This document shows, piece after piece, positions 47,592 through 56,756 of a DNA stretch of 64,000 nucleotides (within the stretch, counting starts at the first letter, position 1; each line of letters opens with the position of its first letter). The stretch is from assembly GCF_002802905.1 (NCBI RefSeq), contig NZ_PEBK01000001.1, forward strand, positions 1 to 64,000, in the 5' to 3' direction. This DNA is from Bifidobacterium simiarum. GTDB taxonomy: Bacteria; Actinomycetota; Actinomycetes; Actinomycetales; Bifidobacteriaceae. The translations under genes and the position numbers were made by a program. Under the pieces are notes generated by a model, which was not told the DNA's origin, did not search any database, and worked only from the letters and a program-made list of their open reading frames with translations.

Positions 47592-48206
47592 ATGACCGCC
47601 GAAACGCAGCATTCCGCATCCGCATCGACCCGACGCCTGATCGTCCTGTCCGGCCCCACCGCCGTCGGCAAGGGTACCGTGGAAAAGAAACTGCTCGCGG
47701 ACCACCCCCAGATCTGGATCTCCGTCTCCGCCACCACCCGCGCCCCCCGGCCCGGCGAAGTGGACGGCGTCAACTACCACTTCATGACCGAAGACGAGTT
47801 CGTGGCCAAGGAAGCCGCCGGCGAATTCCTCGAAACCGCCGTCGTCCACGGCATGGCCCACTACGGCACCCCTCTGAAGCCGGTGCAGGAGCATCTGGCC
47901 AAGAACATCCCCACCATCCTCGAAATCGATCTTCAGGGCGCCCGGCGAGTCCGCCAGCGCGCCGCCGAACTCGGTCTCGACGTCCTCACCGTCTTCATCG
48001 CCCCGCCCACCTTCGACGATCTCGCCAAGCGACTCGCCTCCCGCGGCACCGAAACCGAGGAGCAGCGCGTCCGCCGTCTGGAGACCGCCAAGGTCGAACT
48101 GGCCGCCGAAAGCGAATTCGACGTCGTCATCGTCAACGACACCGTCGAGCGCGCGGCGGAGAAACTGTGGCAGGTCATCAAGAAGGAATTCGAGATCGAC
48201 AGGTAA
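47592..48206 (+). CDS. gmk: Guanylate kinase
   Basis: Phosphorylates GMP to GDP. 204 residues from the ATG at 47592. P-loop LSGPTAVGKGTV; GMP-binding VSATTRAPRPGEVDGVNYHF and EFLETAVVHGMAHYGTP; ILEIDLQGARRVRQ. The P-loop has Ala-Val where Ser-Gly is usual (GPSGVGKGT), a mild variant. No strong ribosome binding site (AGAGG 10 nt upstream). The stop codon lies inside the copy of element D that follows, as with dapB. Confidence 0.95.
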   Translation: MTAETQHSASASTRRLIVLSGPTAVGKGTVEKKLLADHPQIWISVSATTRAPRPGEVDGVNYHFMTEDEFVAKEAAGEFLETAVVHGMAHYGTPLKPVQEHLAKNIPTILEIDLQGARRVRQRAAELGLDVLTVFIAPPTFDDLAKRLASRGTETEEQRVRRLETAKVELAAESEFDVVIVNDTVERAAEKLWQVIKKEFEIDR

Positions 48207-48292
48207 TGGAGCGTCATCGGCCCGGCTGAAGACTCGACGTATGTGAATACGCCTTCGTCTTCCGCCGAACCGATGCCGCACGCATTACCTGC
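48201..48292. repeat. Element D, copy 4, overlapping the gmk stop codon
   Basis: CAGGTAATG / CATTACCTG outer stem, ATCGG/CCGAT, variable stem GAAGA/TCTTC, inner ACTCGACGTAT..ATACGCCTTCG exactly as after dapB. A truncated fifth copy (AGTCATCGGCCCGGCTGAAG) follows at 48306. The rest of the spacer to ilvD has a direct ATGGCCCGCACA repeat and GTGATGTGCGGGCCAT, which may form the ilvD terminator stem. Confidence 0.75.
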
Positions 48293-48422
48293 CGATCAGG
48301 TAGGGAGTCATCGGCCCGGCTGAAGACTTAGCCGATCCGAATGCGACCATGGCCCGCACATCATAATGGCCCGCACACCATGTGATGTGCGGGCCATTAG
48401 TCGTTTATGGACGGGCTGTCGA

Positions 48423-50285
48423 TCAGGCGAGACCGGAGAGCTTGTTGATCAGCTCCGGATCCCTGGTCGCGCCCTTGTCGGCGCTGCGGGCGAAGGCGGC
48501 GTAGGCCTTCAGGGCCTGCGAAACCTTGCGGTCGCGGTGGGCCACGTAGCCGTCGCCGGCCTCCAGTTCGGCGCGGCGCTGGGCCAGCTCCTCATCGGAG
48601 AGTTCCACGTTCACGGCGCGGTTCTCGATGTCGATGTTGATGATGTCGCCGTTCTTGATCAGGGCGATCGGCCCCTTGTTCGCCGCCTCGGGGGCGATGT
48701 GGCCGATGGCCAGACCCGAGGAACCGCCGGAGTAGCGGCCGTCGGTGAGCATGGCCACCTGCTTGCCGATGCCCTTGCCCTTGACGAACGACGTCGGGTA
48801 CAGCATCTCCTGCATGCCCGGGCCGCCCTTCGGACCCTCGTAGCGGATCACCAGCGCCATGCCCGGCTTGAGCGTGTCGTTGAGAATCACCTCGATGGCC
48901 TGCTCCTGGGATTCGACCACCAGAGCCGGTCCGCGGAACTTCCAGATCTCCTCCGGCACGCCGGCGGTCTTCACCACGCAGCCGTCGGGGGCGAGGTTGC
49001 CGCGCAGCACAGCGAGGCCGCCCTCATGGATCTCCGGGTGGTTGATGTCGTGGATGGCGCCGTTGACGCGATCGGTGTCGAGCGAGTCGAACAGCGTCTC
49101 ATGGGTCCACGGTTCGGGGGAGATGATGTGGCCCGGAGCCGCGTGGAACAGGGTCTTGGCCTCTTCGGTGCAGGTGGGGCGCATGATGTCCCAGGCGTCG
49201 AGCTTGGCTTCGAGCGACGGGTAGTCGACGGAGTGCACGTCGCGGTGCAGCTTGCCGGCGCGGTCCAGCTCGCCGAGGATGCCGGTGATGCCGCCGGCGC
49301 GGTGCACGTCGGAGATCTCCCACTTGCCGGACGGGCTGGCCTTGCAGATGCACGGCACGGTGTGGCTGATGCGTTCGATGTCGTCCAGCGTGAAGTCCAC
49401 GTCGGCGGACTGGGCCATGGCGAGGATGTGCAGCACGGTGTTGGTGGAGCCACCCATGGCCACATCCATGGTCATGGCGTTCTCGAAGGCGTGCTTGGTG
49501 GCGATGGAGCGCGGCAGCACCGAATCGTCGTCCTCGTGGTAGTAGCGGTTGGCGATGTGCACGATCTCGCGCGCGGCCTTGCGGAACAGCTCCTTGCGGA
49601 AGCCGTGCGAGGCGAGGATGGTGCCGTTGCCGGGCAGGGCCAGACCGATGGCCTCGGTGAGGCAGTTCATCGAGTTGGCGGTGAACATGCCGGCGCAGGA
49701 GCCGCAGGTGGGGCAGACGGTCTTCTCGTAGTTGAGCAGATCCTCTTCGGTCACGTTGTCGTCGGCGGAGGCGTACATCACCGAGATCAGATCGGTGTTC
49801 TTCTTCACGGTGCCGTCGGCGAGGGTCGTGGTGCCGGCCTCCATCGGGCCGCCGGAGACGAAGATCGTCGGGATGTTCAGTCGCAGGGCGGCCATCAGCA
49901 TGCCGGGGACGACCTTGTCGCAGTTCGGGATGCAGATCAGGGCGTCGGCGCAGTGCGCGTTGACCTGGTATTCGACGGTGTCGGCGATGATGTCGCGGGA
50001 GGGCAGGGAGTACAGCATGCCGGTGTGGCCCATGGCGATGCCGTCGTCCACGGCCATCGTGTTGAACTCGCGCGGGATGCCGCCGGCTTCCTTGATGGCC
50101 TCGGAGACGATGCGGCCGACCTTGTTGAGGTGGACGTGGCCGGGGAGGAATTCGTCGAAGGAGTTGGCAATGGCGATGATCGGCTTGCCGAAGTCCTTGC
50201 CGTCGACGCCGGCGGCTCGGTACAGTGCTCGCGCGCCTGCGAAGACGCGACCGTTCATGAGTTTTGCAGATCGCATTTCAGTCAT
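48423..50285 (-). CDS. ilvD: Dihydroxy-acid dehydratase
   Basis: Third step of valine and isoleucine synthesis. 620 residues from the ATG at 50285 (AAGGGA 12 nt upstream); a TTG at 50297 is possible but too close to that site. Fe-S ligands in [11 protein letters not shown] and [35 protein letters not shown] near the C-terminus with the catalytic Ser region. Divergent from rpoZ; the 266 nt between hold no other gene. Confidence 0.96.
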   Translation of the reverse strand: MTEMRSAKLMNGRVFAGARALYRAAGVDGKDFGKPIIAIANSFDEFLPGHVHLNKVGRIVSEAIKEAGGIPREFNTMAVDDGIAMGHTGMLYSLPSRDIIADTVEYQVNAHCADALICIPNCDKVVPGMLMAALRLNIPTIFVSGGPMEAGTTTLADGTVKKNTDLISVMYASADDNVTEEDLLNYEKTVCPTCGSCAGMFTANSMNCLTEAIGLALPGNGTILASHGFRKELFRKAAREIVHIANRYYHEDDDSVLPRSIATKHAFENAMTMDVAMGGSTNTVLHILAMAQSADVDFTLDDIERISHTVPCICKASPSGKWEISDVHRAGGITGILGELDRAGKLHRDVHSVDYPSLEAKLDAWDIMRPTCTEEAKTLFHAAPGHIISPEPWTHETLFDSLDTDRVNGAIHDINHPEIHEGGLAVLRGNLAPDGCVVKTAGVPEEIWKFRGPALVVESQEQAIEVILNDTLKPGMALVIRYEGPKGGPGMQEMLYPTSFVKGKGIGKQVAMLTDGRYSGGSSGLAIGHIAPEAANKGPIALIKNGDIINIDIENRAVNVELSDEELAQRRAELEAGDGYVAHRDRKVSQALKAYAAFARSADKGATRDPELINKLSGLA

Positions 50286-50551
50286 GGCTCTATTCAATCC
50301 CTTGCGTAGGACACGAGATTTGTCAATAGCCGAATAGTGGAATTTCCGCTTTGTTTACATTTCCGGTGGTAGGGAGGCGTCGGGAAGGACGGTCGTCAGG
50401 CGCTCGATCCCAAGCAATCACAGGGATTCGCGCATGTCGATCGTCGTGCGCGATGCCCGGGCGTCCGAAAGTGTCCGAACATGTGACTACACTTACTTCG
50501 GATTGAAGGAATTCCTTAACTCACAGTCTTACATGTTGGGAGAACATTACC

Positions 50552-50836
50552 ATGGCACTTGGCACCAGCCCCGAACCTCAGGGACTCGCTAATCCTCCTA
50601 TCGACGACCTCATGCACCACGCGGACTCCAAGTACGCGCTCGCCATCTTCGCCGCCAAGCGCGCCCGCCAGATCAACTCCTACTTCACCCAGCTCAACGA
50701 GGGCCTGCTGCAGAACGTCGGCCCGCTGGTGGAGTACCAGAATCAGGAGAAGCCGCTGTCCATCGCGTTCCGCGAGATCAACGAGGGCCTGCTCGAGGAG
50801 ACCCTCGGCGAGGACGACGTCAACGAAGGCAACTGA
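50552..50836 (+). CDS. rpoZ: RNA polymerase omega subunit
   Basis: 94 residues, helps assemble the beta' subunit. [31 protein letters not shown] is the conserved omega core, and [15 protein letters not shown] closes the fold. TTGGGAGAAC lies 8 nt before the ATG. In many actinobacteria rpoZ follows gmk and precedes metK and priA; here only ilvD has come between, so the order gmk..rpoZ-metK-priA-fmt-rsmB is preserved. Confidence 0.94.
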   Translation: MALGTSPEPQGLANPPIDDLMHHADSKYALAIFAAKRARQINSYFTQLNEGLLQNVGPLVEYQNQEKPLSIAFREINEGLLEETLGEDDVNEGN

Positions 50837-50959
50837 TCCCGGCCGATTGGTCACTTTCCGATCCGGCTGACTCCGATCCGATCGATACTCTCCGATCCGG
50901 CCGAGCATCCGATGCGATCAAATCGTTATCGAATCGTGTCGCCGTGAGCGAAACACGCA

Positions 50960-50988
50960 TTGAATGCTCGGGCCCGATCGGATACAAC
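50960..50988 (+). promoter_or_regulatory. Putative metK promoter
   Basis: TTGAAT (50960-50965), 17 bp, TACAAC (50983-50988). Gives a leader of about 220 nt ending in the riboswitch. Upstream of it, 50840-50925 has repeated CCGATCCG words without a gene. Confidence 0.4.
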
Positions 50989-51161
50989 TAGACCCAGTAC
51001 GAAAGGCTCGCACCATACCGAACCGGTTGGCGGCGGGCCTTTCCTACATGTGCCCACGGAACTTCCTCACGAGACTTCCCCCATGGAACTTCCCACAGGT
51101 CGTCCGCGGGCATGACCCCATAACTGAATCCAATCAAGCAATCTCTTCGACCACAGGGCCT

Positions 51162-51218
51162 GACACCTGATAGGGCGCTGGTCTGAAGACCAACACAAGC
51201 AACCAGAAGAGGTATGTC
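51162..51218 (+). promoter_or_regulatory. SAM-VI-like riboswitch in the metK leader
   Basis: Just before the metK ATG, GACACCT (51162-51168) pairs with AGGTATGTC (51210-51218, one bulged A), hiding the Shine-Dalgarno GAGG. Inside are GGTC-TGAA-GACC and an alternative CTGGT/ACCAG pairing. The 3' end CAGAAGAGGTATGTC matches the shape and words I recall for SAM-VI RNAs, which bind S-adenosylmethionine upstream of metK in bifidobacteria. Predicted effect: SAM binding sequesters the ribosome site and lowers MetK. Assigned by eye. Confidence 0.7.
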
Positions 51219-52433
51219 ATGAGTGAACCGCGTCTCATCACCGCGGAATCGGTGACCGAAGGCCACCCCGACAAAGTCTGCGACCAGATCTCCGACGCCG
51301 TGCTGGACGACATGCTCGCCCAGGATCCGCACTCCCACGTCGCCGTGGAGACCAGCGCCACCAAGGGCCAGTTCTTCGTCTTCGGCGAAGTCTCCAGCAA
51401 CGGGTACGTCGACATCCAGCGCGTGGTGCGCGATACCCTGCACCGCATCGGCTACACCAGCTCCAAGATCGGCCTCGACGCCGATTCCTGCGGCGTGCTC
51501 GTCTCCATCGGCGAGCAGAGCGCCGAGATCAACCAGGGCGTCTCCCGCCTCAACGCCGAACAGGAGTCCGAGGCCTCCCGCGAGGAGCGCTACGAGGCGC
51601 AGGGCGCCGGCGATCAGGGCGTGATGTTCGGTTACGCCTCCGACGAGACCGACGTGCTCATGCCGTTGCCGATCACGCTGGCCCACCGTCTGGCCTACCG
51701 CCTGACCGAGGTGCGCAAGAGCGGCGAGGTGCCGCATCTGCGCCCGGACGGCAAGACCCAGGTCACCATCGAATACGACGACAAGCGCAACCCGCTGCGC
51801 GTGGACACCGTGCTCGTCTCCACCCAGCACGATCCCGAGGTCGATCAGGCGTGGCTCAAGGAGCACCTGACCGAGCACGTGATCAAGCCGGTGCTCGACG
51901 CCGAACTGCCCGAAGGCGTCAAGCACGACGACTTCCGCGTGCTCGTGAACCCCACCGGCTCGTTCATCCTCGGCGGTCCGGCCGCCGACGCCGGCCTCAC
52001 CGGCCGCAAGATCATCGTCGACACCTACGGTGGCGCTGCCCACCACGGCGGCGGCGCGTTCTCCGGCAAGGATCCGTCGAAGGTCGACCGTTCCGCCGCC
52101 TACGCGGCTCGCTGGGTGGCCAAGAACGTGGTGGCCGCCGGCCTCGCGCACCGCATCGAGGTGCAGGTGGCGTACGCCATCGGCGTGGCCGACCCGGTGA
52201 GCATCAACGTGGAGACCTTCAACTCCGAGATCGGCGTGACCCGCGACCAGATCGTCGCCGCGGTGCGCAAGGTGTTCGACCTGCGCCCGGCCGCCATCAT
52301 CGACGAGCTCGACCTGCTGCGCCCGATCTATGAGAAGACCGCCGCCTACGGCCACTTCGGCCGTAAGGACGTCGAGTTCCCGTGGGAGCGGACGAACAAG
52401 GTCGACGAGCTCAAGCAGGCGATCGCCGGCTGA
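51219..52433 (+). CDS. metK: S-adenosylmethionine synthetase
   Basis: Makes SAM from methionine and ATP. 404 residues. [21 protein letters not shown], the hexapeptide loop region [16 protein letters not shown], the P-loop-like [19 protein letters not shown], and [11 protein letters not shown]-like [15 protein letters not shown] at 51208-51212 is the Shine-Dalgarno, within the riboswitch stem. priA follows after 36 nt. Confidence 0.97.
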   Translation: MSEPRLITAESVTEGHPDKVCDQISDAVLDDMLAQDPHSHVAVETSATKGQFFVFGEVSSNGYVDIQRVVRDTLHRIGYTSSKIGLDADSCGVLVSIGEQSAEINQGVSRLNAEQESEASREERYEAQGAGDQGVMFGYASDETDVLMPLPITLAHRLAYRLTEVRKSGEVPHLRPDGKTQVTIEYDDKRNPLRVDTVLVSTQHDPEVDQAWLKEHLTEHVIKPVLDAELPEGVKHDDFRVLVNPTGSFILGGPAADAGLTGRKIIVDTYGGAAHHGGGAFSGKDPSKVDRSAAYAARWVAKNVVAAGLAHRIEVQVAYAIGVADPVSINVETFNSEIGVTRDQIVAAVRKVFDLRPAAIIDELDLLRPIYEKTAAYGHFGRKDVEFPWERTNKVDELKQAIAG

Positions 52434-52469
52434 CCACGGCCGATCGCGACTGATTGCGGCTGATTGCGC

Positions 52470-54818
52470 ATGAGCGGAAGCGGGACGCATGCCGAGCAAC
52501 CGGCGCTTGACGGGCTGGCCCCGCGCAAGCGCCGCCGTCGTGCGCCCGCGGAGAAGACCCCGGCCGAGCACCTGCCCATCGCCCGCGTGATGATCGACGT
52601 GCAGGCCACCCATCTGGGACGCACCTTCGACTATCTCGTCGACGAGCGGTCCAGTAAGGACGCGCAGCCCGGCGTGCGGGTGCGCGTCCGGTTCGGCCAC
52701 AAGCTGCTCGACGGGTTCGTCTGGCAGCGGGCCGATCGCAGCGACACCCCCTCCTCCTCGCTGCGCTTCCTCGAACGGGTGATCTCGCCGCGCGTCGTGC
52801 TCTCCGAGCAGATGCGCCGGGACGTCACCCGCATCGCCGACACGTTTGGCGGCACCGTGGCGAACATCCTGCGCGTCGCCGTCCCCCCGCGAAGCGCCAA
52901 GGTGGATCGGGAGTACACGGCGGGGGACAGGGCCGTGCGCCGTCGGGCCGACGAGCTCGCGGCCATGCTCGCCGACCCGGATCTCAAGGGATTCGCCCGC
53001 ATCGAATCCAGCTACTCGGGCGCGCGCGACCTTCGTGACGCCCTGAACGCCCGGACCGGCTCCACCGTGATCTGGGATGATCTTCCCGGCCCGAGACTGT
53101 GGGCCAAGGACCTCGCCTGGGCGGTGGCCCATACGCTGATGATCGGCCGATCCGCGGTCGTGGTCCTGCCCGACATGCGCCACGTCGCCGACATGGCTCG
53201 CTCGCTCGCCGCCTACGGACTCAAGCCGTACAAGCCGTCCGACAACGGGGTGTGGTCGGGCGACGTGGCCGCCCTCGAAGCCTCGATGGCCCCGGAACTG
53301 CGATACCGTTCGTACATGGCCGTGGCCACCGGGGCCGTGCGATGCGTGATCGGCGTACGGGCCGCCATGTATGCGCCGGTGGAGGGGCCAGCCCTGTTCG
53401 CCATCGTCGACGACGCCGCCTATCAGAACGCCGACGGGCTGATGCCCTACGCGAACGCGAGGGACGTGCTCGAACTGCGGGCCCGCGAACACGGCGGCGT
53501 GTTCATCGCCGCCGGACACGCCCGCAGCCCCCTAAGCCAATGGCAGGCCGATCACGGCCGCCACGTCGTCCAACTGCACGCCCTGCCGTCGGTCGCCAAG
53601 GACGCCACGCCGTGGATCCGGTGGCTCAACCGCGAGGAACTCGCCCGACTGGCCGACCCGGCGATCGGCGCGAGGGTGCCGCACACGGCGGTGAGCGTGA
53701 TCAACCGCGCCCTGAAGACCGGACCGGTGCTGCTGTCCGTTCCGTATCGCGGTGCCGGCACCGTATTGGCCTGCGCCCGATGCCATCGGCAGGCGCGATG
53801 CCCGAAATGCGCCGGACCGCTCACCGCCATGCCCGACGCCGCCGCGCAATGCCGGTGGTGCGGCGCGGCCGCCGTGGACTGGACCTGCCGCGAATGCGGC
53901 GGCGACCGGATGCGCGCGGTGCGGATCGGCGCCGAAGGCACGATGCAGGAGCTGAGGGGTCTGTTCCGCGGCGTGCCGATCATGGTGTCCACACCGAATC
54001 AGCCCCGCGGCATCATCGAGGACGTGGTCGGCAAACCGCAGATCGTGATCGCCACGCCGGGCGCCGAGCCGCGCGTCGTGCCCATGCGGCCCGGCCCGTC
54101 AGGCGAATCCGCCGGGGCAGCCGGCACCGCCACGTCCAGCGCGTATCAGGCGGTGGTGATCCTCGACGCGTGGACCAGCCTGTACGCGCCGGGCATCGAC
54201 GCGCGTGTGGACGCGCTGACCGCATGGATGCGCGCCGCCGCCCTGTGCGCGCCGAGGACCAGAGGTGGACAGGTGCTGCTGGTCGGCGAGGCCGATCCGG
54301 CGCTCGCCCACTCGCTGGTGGTCTGGGATCCGCGGATTCTGGCGTCTAGGGAGCTTGCGGAGCGCGAGGAGACCGTACTGCCGCCGGTCGTGGCCGCGGC
54401 CGCGGTGTGGGGCGACCTCAAGGCGGTGATGACCGCGCTCGACCGGATCGGTGCGCTCACCGGAGACATGGCGGTGATGACGGTCAGCGACGGGAACCCC
54501 GGCATCATGCCCGGTGCCGATCCCGGTACGGTCGATATGGACGATACGGGCGATCCGGACGCCGATACGGACACTGATTTGGACACTGATTTGGATATGG
54601 AGTGGCCCGCCGTGCTCGGTCCGGTGCCCATCGCCCCCGAACCGGGGCCGGGCCGGACGCTGGACGGCTCGCAGGACCGAGTGCGCGCCATCGTGCGAGT
54701 GCGGCGGGAGCGCTCGGAGGAGCTGGCGAAGCGGCTGCGTATCGCGGTCTCGACGCATGTGGCCGGACGGGAGCCGGGGGAGCTGCGGTTCAAGATCAAT
54801 CCCAAGGACGTGCTGTAG
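52470..54818 (+). CDS. priA: Primosome assembly protein PriA, actinobacterial type without helicase motifs
   Basis: Restarts stalled replication forks. 782 residues from the ATG at 52470; no good ribosome site. The N-terminal DNA-binding domain has GRTFDYLVDERSSKDAQPGVRVRVRFG. The zinc-binding segment CARCHRQARCPKC...CRWCG...CRECGG is intact. The Walker A of true PriA (GVTGSGKT) is replaced by LPGPRLWAK, and the DEEH box by VDDAAYQN, so ATP-driven unwinding is unlikely; this degeneration is known across Actinobacteria. An Asp-rich stretch (DDTGDPDADTDTDLDTDLD) sits near residue 695. In metK-priA-fmt context. Confidence 0.88.
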   Translation: MSGSGTHAEQPALDGLAPRKRRRRAPAEKTPAEHLPIARVMIDVQATHLGRTFDYLVDERSSKDAQPGVRVRVRFGHKLLDGFVWQRADRSDTPSSSLRFLERVISPRVVLSEQMRRDVTRIADTFGGTVANILRVAVPPRSAKVDREYTAGDRAVRRRADELAAMLADPDLKGFARIESSYSGARDLRDALNARTGSTVIWDDLPGPRLWAKDLAWAVAHTLMIGRSAVVVLPDMRHVADMARSLAAYGLKPYKPSDNGVWSGDVAALEASMAPELRYRSYMAVATGAVRCVIGVRAAMYAPVEGPALFAIVDDAAYQNADGLMPYANARDVLELRAREHGGVFIAAGHARSPLSQWQADHGRHVVQLHALPSVAKDATPWIRWLNREELARLADPAIGARVPHTAVSVINRALKTGPVLLSVPYRGAGTVLACARCHRQARCPKCAGPLTAMPDAAAQCRWCGAAAVDWTCRECGGDRMRAVRIGAEGTMQELRGLFRGVPIMVSTPNQPRGIIEDVVGKPQIVIATPGAEPRVVPMRPGPSGESAGAAGTATSSAYQAVVILDAWTSLYAPGIDARVDALTAWMRAAALCAPRTRGGQVLLVGEADPALAHSLVVWDPRILASRELAEREETVLPPVVAAAAVWGDLKAVMTALDRIGALTGDMAVMTVSDGNPGIMPGADPGTVDMDDTGDPDADTDTDLDTDLDMEWPAVLGPVPIAPEPGPGRTLDGSQDRVRAIVRVRRERSEELAKRLRIAVSTHVAGREPGELRFKINPKDVL

Positions 54819-54902
54819 CGTTTCGCCCGAATCATGCGGTTCGTCCGGATTGCGTGTTTCGATGGAGACGGTAGTTGGATCGTGCGAACGGAAGGAACCA
54901 CC

Positions 54903-55610
54903 ATGCAGGGTTGGCCGGATCAGCCGGAAATGGAACAGGACGTCATCATCGCCGACGGTGAGGCGGCATCGGCCGCGGGCAAGCCGATCGACAACGTGAT
55001 CTTCGACTTCGGCAACGTGCTCGTGTACTGGCATCCGGAGGACGCGCTGATCAGCCGGTATTCGCAGAAGACCATCGACGAGTTCCTCGACAACGAGCAG
55101 TCCGGCTTCTACGACGTATGCAACCTCACCGACGGCGGCGCGAGCATCGAGGAGGCGGTGGCCTGGGCCCGCGAGCACCACGGCGAGCGCTGGGCCGAGG
55201 TGTTCCGCTACTACTTCGAGAACTTCCAGGATTCGCTGGCCGGCGTGGTGCCCGGCGCGCGCAAGCTGGTCGCCGATCTCAAGCAGGCCGGCGTCGGCGT
55301 ATGGGGCCTGTCGAACTGGTCGGGCGAGCTGTTCCCCGCCGCCTACGATCAGTTCCGGATCCTGCACATGCTCGACGGCAAGGTGATCTCCGGCCCGATC
55401 GGCATGCGCAAGCCCCACGCCGACATCTTCGAGCACGCGCTGCACGAGTTCGGCATCACGGCCGACACCGCGCTGTTCGTGGACGACAAGTCCGAGAACG
55501 TGGCCGGCGGCAACGCCGTGGGCATCCGCGGCGTGCAGTTCACCAGTCCGACCGCGCTGCGTCAGCTGCTCATCGACGCCGGCGTGAACATCCCCGCCGC
55601 ACAGCAGTAA
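54903..55610 (+). CDS. HAD superfamily hydrolase (subfamily IA, YihX-like)
   Basis: 235 residues from the ATG at 54903 (GGAAGGA upstream). Motif I VIFDFGNVLVYWHPE, motif II GLSNWSGE, Lys in GPIGMRKPHADIF, motif IV FVDDKSENVAGGNAVGI. The second acidic residue of motif I is Gly-like (DFGN), as in the YihX group, where E. coli YihX is a glucose-1-phosphatase; the substrate here is unknown. A hydrophilic 35-residue N-terminal extension precedes the domain. Between priA and fmt, probably the same transcription direction but with its own spacers. Confidence 0.82.
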   Translation: MQGWPDQPEMEQDVIIADGEAASAAGKPIDNVIFDFGNVLVYWHPEDALISRYSQKTIDEFLDNEQSGFYDVCNLTDGGASIEEAVAWAREHHGERWAEVFRYYFENFQDSLAGVVPGARKLVADLKQAGVGVWGLSNWSGELFPAAYDQFRILHMLDGKVISGPIGMRKPHADIFEHALHEFGITADTALFVDDKSENVAGGNAVGIRGVQFTSPTALRQLLIDAGVNIPAAQQ

Positions 55611-55793
55611 GGCGGTGACAGACCGACGATCCGCCGGCCTCCGACGGACCCTGCGGTCACCGGACCGGCGGACCGCAGGCGACCGCCCGGATCGCTACCG
55701 GATTATCCAGACCATCAGACCATTCAGCCCGTAGATCAATCGGATCATTCAGATCACAGACCATTCAGACCATCAGGAAAGGCGTTCAACCCC

Positions 55794-56756
55794 ATGCGCA
55801 TGCTGTTTGCCGGAACACCCGACGTGGCCGTCCCCTCGCTGAGGGCACTGGCCTCGACCGAAGGATTGGAGGTGGCGGCCGTGCTCACCCGTCCCGACGC
55901 GCCGAAGGGCCGCGGCCGCAGGCTCGCCCCCAGCCCGGTGAAGGTGGCGGCCGGCGAACTCGGCATCGAGGTGATCGACGACGATCCCCGTTCCCCGGGA
56001 TTCATCGACCGGCTGAAGGCCCTGGACGTCGAGGCCGCCGCCGTGGTGGCCTACGGTCGGATCCTTTCCGTCGACGTGCTCGACGCCCTGCCGAAGGGCT
56101 GGTACAACCTGCATTTCTCCCGCCTGCCGCAGTGGCGTGGCGCCGCGCCCGCCCAGCGCGCGGTCTGGGCCGGACAGCGCGAGACCGGATCCACGGTGTT
56201 CCGCATCACCCGCGGCATGGACGAGGGCCCGATCCTGCTGCAGTCGACCAACGAGATCGGCGAGCACGAGACCTCCGGCGAACTGCTGAACCGCATGGCC
56301 GAACTCGGCGCGCCCCTGCTGGTCGAGGCCATGCTCGCCGTGGCCGACGGCACCGCCGAACCGGTCGCCCAGCCGGCCGAAGGCGTGACCATCGCCGACA
56401 AGATCCGCACCGACGACGCCCACGTCGACTTCCATGCGCCGCTCGAGGCCGTGGACCGTCAGATCCGTGCCTGCACCCCCGAACCGGGAGCCTGGGCCGA
56501 ACTGTACGTCGCCGAGGATGACGCCCAGCCGACCGTGCTGCACATCCTGCAGGCGGCGCCCGCCCCCGCCGACGACCCGCGCGTACCCGAAACGCTGGCA
56601 GCCGGAGCGCTGCTCGCCGGCAAGAAGAACGTCTGGGCCGGCACCGGAACCGGCGTGCTGGAACTCACGCAGGTCAAGGCGCAGGGCAAGAAGGCCATGA
56701 GGGCCGCCGACTGGGCCCGTGGTGCACGACTCGGTGAGGGGGCGCATCTTGCCTAA
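55794..56756 (+). CDS. fmt: Methionyl-tRNA formyltransferase
   Basis: Formylates initiator Met-tRNA; its product is later deformylated by Def. 320 residues. MRMLFAGTPDVAVPSLRAL, RPDAPKGRGRRL, catalytic YNLHFSRLPQWRGAAPAQRAV with Asn-x-His, and STVFRITRGMDEGPIL. The C-terminal OB-like domain ends near TQVKAQGKKAMRAADWARGAR. No strong ribosome site; the 183-bp spacer before it holds only repeated GACCATTCAGA words. It overlaps rsmB by 8 nt. Confidence 0.95.
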   Translation: MRMLFAGTPDVAVPSLRALASTEGLEVAAVLTRPDAPKGRGRRLAPSPVKVAAGELGIEVIDDDPRSPGFIDRLKALDVEAAAVVAYGRILSVDVLDALPKGWYNLHFSRLPQWRGAAPAQRAVWAGQRETGSTVFRITRGMDEGPILLQSTNEIGEHETSGELLNRMAELGAPLLVEAMLAVADGTAEPVAQPAEGVTIADKIRTDDAHVDFHAPLEAVDRQIRACTPEPGAWAELYVAEDDAQPTVLHILQAAPAPADDPRVPETLAAGALLAGKKNVWAGTGTGVLELTQVKAQGKKAMRAADWARGARLGEGAHLA

